This document shows, one piece after another, positions 23,793 to 30,088 of a DNA stretch of 36,492 nucleotides. The stretch is from JBDRGC01 sp043818215 (GTDB taxonomy: Bacteria; Chloroflexota; Anaerolineae; Anaerolineales; UBA11858): positions 1 through 36,492 of the forward strand of contig JBDRGC010000442.1 of the NCBI GenBank assembly GCA_043818215.1, given 5' to 3'. The notes under the pieces are model-generated. The model saw only the letters and a list, made by a program, of their open reading frames with translations. It had not been told where the DNA came from and searched no databases. Both the position numbers and the translations under genes were made by a program. How positions within the stretch are numbered: position 1 is the stretch's first letter; each line of letters opens with the position of its first letter.

Positions 23793-24860
23793 TTACGTTT
23801 CACATACGTAAATCGGGTTGCTGAAAATCCACCCGCGGCGTTTGCCGCGGTAGGAAATATAGACTTCAACGCGGTACACGCCGGGTTCGGTGGTGATGTG
23901 GGTGCAGATATCACGCTGCGACCAGGTTTTGATGATTTCGCCATCTTTGAGCAAATTGCACTCGGCTCGTTGGGGCAGCCGGATTTGGAGTGTGACTCCA
24001 TTGCGGGCTGGTATCTCGTCCCCCATCCAAACCGATTTTTCCAGCCCCTGCGCGCTGAAGCGGAAACCGCGCGTGGGCGCAGGCAAATCGTAGCCCACGA
24101 AAGCGTGTCCCTGACGCAGGGCATTCAGAATCTGCTGTCGGTCTGCTGCCGCGTTGCCGTCGAGAGGCATTTCCGTGAAAACATGGGTATTCACCGCCCG
24201 GAAGTGGAATTCATACGGGAATAGGGTGCGGTGGAGCGGCCCGATGCTGGCAGGCATAGCGTGGGCGTCAGAACCGCCAACAGCCACGACGCGCTTCCCG
24301 GAGTTGAGCAGCTCGTCCCATTTTTCGAGCGCCTCGGGGAATGGGCCGTGGGCGATGGATGCTGGATTGTAGGCGTAATAGATGGCCTGGATTTTATTTT
24401 TGAGCAGAGATTTGAACTCCGACATCGCGTTCCACAGTTCGATACCGGTGTAGCCGTGGATGTCCCAATCCACCCAGGATAGATCAGGCTGGTCGAAGGC
24501 CGGCGATTCGGGGTCTACCGGGTGGGCAATGAAGGCCAATCCGCTGGCCTGATTTACTTTATCGAGCAGATGCTGCGGTTCTTTGGCGAAGCGAGCCATT
24601 TCTTGATCCGCTCCGAAGATTAAAAGATGATTCTTCTGCGGAGAGCGGGTCTGATCGTGAACCTCCTCCCCGACCAGCAAAAGGACGCTCTTCTCCCCAT
24701 CTTCGTAATAGCCCTCAGGTCCATCGACCCATACATTGTGGTCGGTAACAATCACAACGTCGATTTCAGCTTTCATGGCAGCCTGGGCTATCTCTTTATG
24801 AGTCCCATGGCCGTCGGAGTAAGGAGTGTGCATGTGGAGGTTGACGATAGACTCGTGCAT
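23793..24860 (-). CDS. PHP-domain metal-dependent phosphoesterase
   Basis: The product is 355 residues. PHP motifs are present: NLHMHTPYSDGHGT (motif I, residues 7-20), VTDHN (motif II), the His in FIAHPVD (motif III) and GGSDAHAM (motif IV), giving the expected trinuclear metal site. The last ~80 residues form a beta-sandwich-like C-terminal domain (GVTLQIRLPQRAECNLLKDG, VYRVEVYISYRG). Such proteins are predicted phosphoesterases; the substrate cannot be told. The gene is on the same strand as recO, with the heptanucleotide array in the 101-bp gap between them. Confidence 0.88.
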   Translation of the reverse strand: MHESIVNLHMHTPYSDGHGTHKEIAQAAMKAEIDVVIVTDHNVWVDGPEGYYEDGEKSVLLLVGEEVHDQTRSPQKNHLLIFGADQEMARFAKEPQHLLDKVNQASGLAFIAHPVDPESPAFDQPDLSWVDWDIHGYTGIELWNAMSEFKSLLKNKIQAIYYAYNPASIAHGPFPEALEKWDELLNSGKRVVAVGGSDAHAMPASIGPLHRTLFPYEFHFRAVNTHVFTEMPLDGNAAADRQQILNALRQGHAFVGYDLPAPTRGFRFSAQGLEKSVWMGDEIPARNGVTLQIRLPQRAECNLLKDGEIIKTWSQRDICTHITTEPGVYRVEVYISYRGKRRGWIFSNPIYVCET

Positions 24861-24890
24861 GAGTAATTCCTGTTGGTTGGGTTGGGGGCG

Positions 24891-24941
24891 AGTCAGCGGG
24901 TCAGCGGTTGACAGTTAGCGGTCAGCGATCAGCGGTCAGGT
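24891..24941. repeat. GGTCAGC minisatellite, short array
   Basis: AGTCAGCGGGTCAGCGGTTGACAG-type units recur several times upstream of the PHP gene. They are of the same type as 2629-2770 and 34585-34652, and are followed by a GGTTCGTAGTGACGC string related to 17052. Confidence 0.8.
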
Positions 24942-25006
24942 TGGTTCGTAGTGACGCACGGGAGTGCGTCATCCAACATCATCTAATGAAAGACGATAGA
25001 TCAGCA

Positions 25007-25046
25007 GGACTACCGGACTACCGGACTACCAGACTACCGGACTACG
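25007..25046. repeat. GGACTACC octanucleotide array
   Basis: About five 8-base units (GGACTACC, one AGACTACC) end eight bases before the secG -35 box. The rest of the 24861-25138 gap holds the minisatellite above and the secG promoter. Confidence 0.85.
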
Positions 25047-25053
25047 CGGCTAT

Positions 25054-25082
25054 TTGACCATTCGACTATCGAACGGTATAAT
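25054..25082 (+). promoter_or_regulatory. sigma70-type promoter of secG
   Basis: TTGACC (25054-25059) and TATAAT (25077-25082) are separated by exactly 17 bp. The predicted start is near 25089, about 50 bases before the secG GTG. The leader contains a CCAGCCCTGCTGGAAGGGC segment that can pair with itself. Confidence 0.8.
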
Positions 25083-25138
25083 CCAGCCCTGCTGGAAGGG
25101 CGCATGAGGCCCCTCATTATTTTGATTGGAGGTTTTTT

Positions 25139-25363
25139 GTGGAACTATATTTAAACATCGCCATGATTATAACGTCAATTGCTCTAATTGCGAGTGTAAT
25201 CTTGCAAAGCAAGGGCGCGGGTTTAGGTGGTCTGACGGGCGCTGACACAGGGAGCTTTTTTACTGCTCGCCGCGGCATCGAAAAAGTCCTCTTCCAGGTC
25301 ACCATTGGCTTGAGCTTGTTGTTCTTTAGCCTCGCCATCGCGACAGTTCTCATCACCGGATAA
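25139..25363 (+). CDS. secG: Preprotein translocase subunit SecG
   Basis: The product is 74 residues from a GTG start at 25139, preceded by TTGGAGG at good spacing. It has two transmembrane helices (residues about 3-22 and 50-72) joined by the conserved loop QSKGAGLGGLTGADTGSFFT. This is diagnostic for SecG, the small subunit that assists SecYEG protein export. The length is normal. It is probably monocistronic, with its own promoter and a large hairpin downstream. Confidence 0.95.
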   Translation: MELYLNIAMIITSIALIASVILQSKGAGLGGLTGADTGSFFTARRGIEKVLFQVTIGLSLLFFSLAIATVLITG

Positions 25364-25409
25364 TCAGACTCGTTAGGGCGCCGGCGCAATGAGATTTAGA
25401 CAGCTAAGA

Positions 25410-25503
25410 GTATCATCTCAAATAGAAGAAGGGGTGGTTGGGTTCCAAATGACCTGCGGCTCATTTGGAGCCCAATCACCCCCCTCTCTTTGTGAGATGA
25501 TAC
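25410..25503. repeat. 94-bp hairpin element between secG and the binding-protein gene
   Basis: Outer arms GTATCATCTCA (25410-25420) and TGAGATGATAC (25493-25503) are perfect. The inner arms GGGGTGGTTGGGTTCCAAATGA and its near complement TCATTTGGAGCCCAATCACCCC continue the stem around a small loop. It may act as an attenuator, terminator or mobile repeat. The right arm runs into GATACCCATGAA, a string repeated at the start of the next gene. Confidence 0.8.
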
Positions 25504-25523
25504 CCATGAAATGTCTTCTGATC

Positions 25524-25546
25524 AGGGCCAGAGTGCGCCCTTTTTT
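25524..25546 (+). terminator. Possible Rho-independent terminator
   Basis: AGGGC...GCCCT is followed by six T (25541-25546). The stem is short (5 bp), so support is modest. It would end secG transcription, which then requires a separate promoter for the next gene, only 18 bp away. Confidence 0.4.
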
Positions 25547-25563
25547 ATTGTCGAACGATACCC

Positions 25564-27255
25564 ATGAAGCGATTGCGCTGGCAGATATTGATCGTGTTTC
25601 TGGCTTTGGCGGCCATTGGCGTGCTGCTAATTGGCCAGCAGCCGGTCGCGGTTCAACACTTCGAGCCTGAACCCGTCACCGGGGGAGTCTACACTGAGGG
25701 ATTAATAGGCTCTTTCTCGCGGCTCAATCCCATCTTGGATTACTACAATCCCGCCGACCGCGACATAGACCGCCTGCTTTATAGCAGCCTGGTGCGCTTC
25801 GATGACCGCGGCCTGCCCCAGCCCGATTTGGCCGAATCCTGGGGCATCTCCCGCGATGGCACAGTTTACAATTTTTCCATGCGCGCCGATGCCGTCTGGC
25901 ACGACAGTCAGCCGGTGACCAGCGCCGACATCCTCTTCACCATCGATCTGCTGCGCAGCCCGGAACTACCGATCCCCGAAGATTTACAATCCCTGTGGGC
26001 AGAAGTGGAAGTTGAAGCCTTGGATGCCCACACCCTTCAATTCCGACTTCCGGAACCTTTCTCCCCCTTCCTGGATTACCTGACCTTTGGGATTCTCCCG
26101 GCCCATGTACTGGGAGAGCTGACTCCCGAAGGCTTGATCGATGACCCCTTTAACTTATCCCCCATTGGGAGCGGGCCGTACCGTTTCGATCACTTGATCG
26201 TCGCAGATGGGAATATCGCAGGGGTGGCATTGACCGCCTTTGACGAGTACTTCGAGGGGCGGCCATTCATCGACCAGTTCATCTTCCGCTATTATCCCAG
26301 TGACGCCGCAGCCCTGGCGGCCTATCGGGACGAGGAAATCCAGGGGGTCGGGCAAATCACCCCGCAATCCATCCCGGAGGCTCTCGCTGAACCCAACCTG
26401 AATCTATACACCGCGCGGCTCCCCGAACTCACCATTATCTTCCTGAATCTGGATAATCCAAAAACACCCTTCTTCCAAGATGCAGTCATCCGCCGCGCCC
26501 TGTTGATGGGACTCAACCGTCAATGGATCGTAGATCGAATGTTGGATGGGCAGGCTGTTATTGCCGACGGTCCCATTTTTCCCAATACGTGGGCTTACTA
26601 CGAAGGCATTAGCCGGGTGGAATTCGACCCTGATCAAGCGGTCAACATGCTCAGAGAAGCCGGGTACACCATTCCAGCTGAGGGGGGTAGTGTGCGCGCC
26701 AACGAAGACGGTTTCCTGTCGTTCACCCTCGTTTATCCCGAAGGGGAACAGTACACCGCGCTGGCGGAGGCCATCCAACAAGGTTGGGCCGACCTCGGCG
26801 TGAGGGTAGCTTTGAGAGCCATGCCTTACGAAGAGTTGGTGGCAGATCATCTGGATACCCGTTTGTACGAGGCCGCCCTGGTTGATCTCAACCTGACCCA
26901 TTCCCCCGACCCCGACCCGTATCCGTTCTGGCACCAGACTCAATCCACCGGCGGACAGAACTACTCCCTGTGGAACGACCGTCAGGCCAGTGAGTATTTG
27001 GAGCAGGCGCGGATCATTGTCGATCCCGCCGAACGCACCCGCCTGTACCGCAACTTTCAGGTGCGCTTCACCAACGAACTGCCGGCCCTGCCGCTGTTTT
27101 ACCCCATGTATACTTATGGAATAGATGCCGAAGTCCAGGGTGTGCGCATTGGCCCGCTTTTCGAACCCAGTGACCGTTTTGCCGCTGTTGCCGATTGGTT
27201 CCTGTTCTCCGAGCGAAGTGTAGGGCAGGATGAGGGCAACTCGGAAGTGCCCTGA
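25564..27255 (+). CDS. Family-5 extracellular solute-binding protein (peptide/nickel ABC type)
   Basis: The product is 563 residues. The N-terminus is a signal or anchor helix (LRWQILIVFLALAAIGVLLI) with no lipobox Cys. The family-5 layout is clear: an N-terminal lobe with LLYSSLVRFDDRGLPQPDLAESW, GTVYNFSMRADAVWHDSQPVTSADILFTI and GSGPYRF, and a C-terminal lobe with VRRALLMGLNR-like (IRRALLMGLNRQWIV) and SLWNDRQASEYLEQA. Such proteins deliver oligopeptides or similar ligands to an ABC permease. No permease or ATPase gene is adjacent, so it is an orphan here. The start ATG follows CGATACCC with no Shine-Dalgarno sequence. The run after the stop carries two hairpins. Confidence 0.92.
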   Translation: MKRLRWQILIVFLALAAIGVLLIGQQPVAVQHFEPEPVTGGVYTEGLIGSFSRLNPILDYYNPADRDIDRLLYSSLVRFDDRGLPQPDLAESWGISRDGTVYNFSMRADAVWHDSQPVTSADILFTIDLLRSPELPIPEDLQSLWAEVEVEALDAHTLQFRLPEPFSPFLDYLTFGILPAHVLGELTPEGLIDDPFNLSPIGSGPYRFDHLIVADGNIAGVALTAFDEYFEGRPFIDQFIFRYYPSDAAALAAYRDEEIQGVGQITPQSIPEALAEPNLNLYTARLPELTIIFLNLDNPKTPFFQDAVIRRALLMGLNRQWIVDRMLDGQAVIADGPIFPNTWAYYEGISRVEFDPDQAVNMLREAGYTIPAEGGSVRANEDGFLSFTLVYPEGEQYTALAEAIQQGWADLGVRVALRAMPYEELVADHLDTRLYEAALVDLNLTHSPDPDPYPFWHQTQSTGGQNYSLWNDRQASEYLEQARIIVDPAERTRLYRNFQVRFTNELPALPLFYPMYTYGIDAEVQGVRIGPLFEPSDRFAAVADWFLFSERSVGQDEGNSEVP

Positions 27256-27260
27256 GAACT

Positions 27261-27330
27261 GAACGATTTGGAAAATCGTTCTACGCATATTTGCAGAATC
27301 AAGATACCCAGCACTCGGTGCTGGGCATCT
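27261..27330. terminator. Paired hairpins between convergent genes
   Basis: GAACGATTT-gga-AAATCGTTC (27261-27281) is followed by AGATaCCCAGCAC-tcg-GTGCTGGGcATCT (27303-27330). The second has a strong 8-bp GC-rich stem extended by AGAT/ATCT. They lie between the binding-protein gene (+, ends 27255) and the DUF5647 gene (-, ends 27368), so a bidirectional terminator is likely, although T runs are short. Confidence 0.6.
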
Positions 27331-27367
27331 GTTATTTAGGGTGGAATGCGATGGCGGTCAGAGTGAT

Positions 27368-27673
27368 TCAAACGGAAATTCGAAGCAATGATGGTTGCAC
27401 GGTCAGGTGAGGATTTACCAATCGTGATCGGGGAGGCGACAGAGCTTCGATCTCCACATAGATGATGGGGGCATTGTCTCTTGTCCGTTGTGCCTTCGTT
27501 GCAGCCTCCAGATTGATGCGGTATAGTTCTGCATCATACTTGGGAAGCACGACAACTTCTGCGCCATCGGGCATCCGTTTCAGTATATCTGGGTGTTCCA
27601 GGAGATATTGCTCGAACTCGAAGGACAGCGTGATGTTTTTTTCTACAATTGTTTCGTGGTTATATGTCATCAT
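27368..27673 (-). CDS. DUF5647-like small protein
   Basis: The product is about 101 residues from one of two adjacent ATGs (27673 or 27670). A longer frame from 27880 would overlap the protease gene and is rejected. The segment IVEKNITLSFEFEQYLLEHPDIL, then PDGAEVVVLPKYDAEL and a YVEIE strand is the pattern of the DUF5647 family, of unknown function. An extension of about 25 residues follows the usual end. It starts 46 bp after the protease stop on the same strand, with GAGAG upstream. Confidence 0.8.
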   Translation of the reverse strand: MMTYNHETIVEKNITLSFEFEQYLLEHPDILKRMPDGAEVVVLPKYDAELYRINLEAATKAQRTRDNAPIIYVEIEALSPPRSRLVNPHLTVQPSLLRISV

Positions 27674-27719
27674 TTCATCTCTCGTTCTATCACACTCACC
27701 GTATAGCAGTAAATGCACC

Positions 27720-29969
27720 TCACCTGAGATCCCAAACATCTCGTTTGGATGCGGATAGCGCAGATGTAGCATCCAATGTGCTTGGAGGCGTTGCTGGCTC
27801 ATTATGAAGCAAGGCAGATGCCGCGAATGAGACGTCGTCGATAAACAGGTTACTATTAAACGAACTATCTGTCTCGACACGGAATTCGAGAGTTACGCTT
27901 TGGCCGGCATAAGCACTAAGATCAATGCTCCTTTGTGTCCAGGCGGGTGTAACTGTGTTTGTACACAAATCTGCTTGCCAAACGCCCGTGCCATTGATCT
28001 TTACATAACCATAGTCGTAGCCGCAGTATGTATCCTGTGAGCCTATTCGATACCAGAAACTTAGGAAATGGTTATTTGTAGGGATAGTTACCTGCTGATA
28101 TATCCTGGAAGTCTCGTTATCATCGCCGCCCAGCCACGCCGCCCAGTTTCCACTTCTTGGAGTGACAATTAGATCGCCGCTTTGCAAAACAAGAGGCCAA
28201 CCATGGCTGGAAGATTCATACCAATCAACACCGCGCCCAAGCTCGAAATTTCCATTAGGAACTGAAGAACTTGGTGGTGAAGGCGAGTAGTTTTTAAGAA
28301 CGAGTGGCAGGTATATTTTATGGCTTCCAATCAGGCTAAAATACGCTGTGACCGATTTGTTCCCATCCATCGTGACATTGATAGGATTAGTGCTGCCTGA
28401 GGCATCACCACTCCACGATAAAAAGTTGTACCCTGAAGACGGGGCAGCCGTCAATTCCACAATCGTGCCCGGGTTATATTGAGTACCTCCGCAGTTTGGG
28501 GCCGGGTTCGCGGTTATGATGCCGCTTCCGCTGACATTTGTATTCAGGGTATAGCATCCACTGGCTGCCACATCGGCATAATAGACTGATTGCTCAATAG
28601 AACATTCCCCATAGCCCATTTTGAAATACCCGCCATCTGCAGGAGTAGGATAGCTGGTTCCCCAACTGTTTTTGATGATCCAATAACCCCCGGCATCATT
28701 GTATCCCACCATAACTACGGCGTGATTGGTCCTGCTGTCGTCTGTGCATCTGTAAATATCACCATCAAACTTACCGCCAAAGGCATCGCCATATCCATAT
28801 GAAACTGCCAGGGGGCCATGATCTATCAAGGCTTGCTTAATCGATGTCTGATCGTTGGAAACACTCCCCGTAGAGGTGATCTTGGTCAACCGGCTGGCCC
28901 AATCACCGCACCTATTGGAGCAAGTCCGGTCGCTGCACACGCCAGTCGAATTATATGTACAGGCATTTGGTGTGCCGCATCCCGCATCACATCCGCAGCC
29001 TGAACTGAAATTGCCATCAACGTAGGTCATACATCCCTCATCGGGTACTCCAGAAACCCGGATGTATTCCAGAGCATCATCTTTCCATCCCCCACAGCAT
29101 GTTTGCGCACATGTTGCTCCATAACACTGAGTGTGGCAATCGGATACCAGATATTGCTCTGATAGGTCTAAATCAAGCCCTGGATTTAGACTCGCAATAT
29201 TGTGAGCCGCTTCTGTAACGCCCACCGCCGAGAACGACCAGCAGCTTCCACATCCGCCCTGGTCTTTGACCGGAGTTACCCAGTCGGAGCCATTGTAATT
29301 ACGCCAATCGAAGGATGCAGGCGGAACAGCATCTGGCGGGGCGGTGTATGCGTTGACCTCAGGCCGCATCTCGGCTTTGCTGAGTGGATTGTGTTCCTGG
29401 AGGGTGTCACTCTCCGGGGCCTGATATAGTTCTATCATATCCGTGGCTGCATCCAAATGATTGCCTTCGGCGTCGGCGCAAACCGCATATTCTATCGAGT
29501 ATGGATTCTTCCCATCGCTGAGGGTCACTGTTTGCAAACCTTGTTGCGCGCAGACGGAGTAATCCTGGCCACATTTGCCGGTCAGGAATCCCCAGGCATC
29601 ACAAGTAACCTCATCGGGCAATTCACAAATGCCGTGTTGGCTGCCATCGGCGCTTGTGACTATTTCATAGTTATAACCCAACTGTCCACAATAAGCAGCG
29701 GCCGGATTGTTCATCGAGCCATAATCATCAAGACTGCCTGCTTCTGAGATGGGGATTTCCTGACCACAGCTAGATGAAAAAACAGTGGCTTGCGCATCGG
29801 TGAGCGATCCGCGCTTGTACGCTTTTAGATGGGTATCATTCTGCTCAGGCAATATTGTGGGAATGCCGCGAAAATCAGCGCTCGAGAATGTCAAGACTAG
29901 CAGTAGCCCAAGTCCAATCATTGCTTTTGCGATGGTCTTAGCCTGAGTAACAACAGATTTTTTGTTCAC
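27720..29969 (-). CDS. Secreted papain-family (C1A) cysteine protease
   Basis: The product is 749 residues. Residues 1-31 are a signal peptide. Residues about 87-145 form a DUF333 (haemolysin-type) module (NPAAAYCGQLGYNYEIVTSA). The C1 domain (about 215-470) has Q237 and catalytic Cys243 in DQGGCGSCWSFS, His416 in TNHAVVMVGY and Asn434 in IIKNSWGTSYP, so it should be active. A Cys-rich insert (about 278-355, including CCGGW and CGCDAGCG) sits in the catalytic domain. Next is a bacterial repeat domain (about 475-545, FLSWSGDASGSTNPINVTMDG), the motif IYLPLVLKN (552-560), and a carbohydrate-binding-like jelly roll (about 570-720). It is probably a surface or exported protease. Confidence 0.93.
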   Translation of the reverse strand: MNKKSVVTQAKTIAKAMIGLGLLLVLTFSSADFRGIPTILPEQNDTHLKAYKRGSLTDAQATVFSSSCGQEIPISEAGSLDDYGSMNNPAAAYCGQLGYNYEIVTSADGSQHGICELPDEVTCDAWGFLTGKCGQDYSVCAQQGLQTVTLSDGKNPYSIEYAVCADAEGNHLDAATDMIELYQAPESDTLQEHNPLSKAEMRPEVNAYTAPPDAVPPASFDWRNYNGSDWVTPVKDQGGCGSCWSFSAVGVTEAAHNIASLNPGLDLDLSEQYLVSDCHTQCYGATCAQTCCGGWKDDALEYIRVSGVPDEGCMTYVDGNFSSGCGCDAGCGTPNACTYNSTGVCSDRTCSNRCGDWASRLTKITSTGSVSNDQTSIKQALIDHGPLAVSYGYGDAFGGKFDGDIYRCTDDSRTNHAVVMVGYNDAGGYWIIKNSWGTSYPTPADGGYFKMGYGECSIEQSVYYADVAASGCYTLNTNVSGSGIITANPAPNCGGTQYNPGTIVELTAAPSSGYNFLSWSGDASGSTNPINVTMDGNKSVTAYFSLIGSHKIYLPLVLKNYSPSPPSSSVPNGNFELGRGVDWYESSSHGWPLVLQSGDLIVTPRSGNWAAWLGGDDNETSRIYQQVTIPTNNHFLSFWYRIGSQDTYCGYDYGYVKINGTGVWQADLCTNTVTPAWTQRSIDLSAYAGQSVTLEFRVETDSSFNSNLFIDDVSFAASALLHNEPATPPSTLDATSALSASKRDVWDLR

Positions 29970-30088
29970 TATCAGCTCCTTTTTTTGAGAGAATACTTAC
30001 CGAATTGGCCAGCATACTGATTTGTTGTGTCCGCAATAATTTTACCAGTTTTTCAGAAATAAGTTGGCAAACATCCACCCCCGCCTCC

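Noticed and set aside
27674..27880. Longer start for the DUF5647-like gene
   Set aside because: It would overlap the protease gene by about 160 bases and adds residues foreign to the family.
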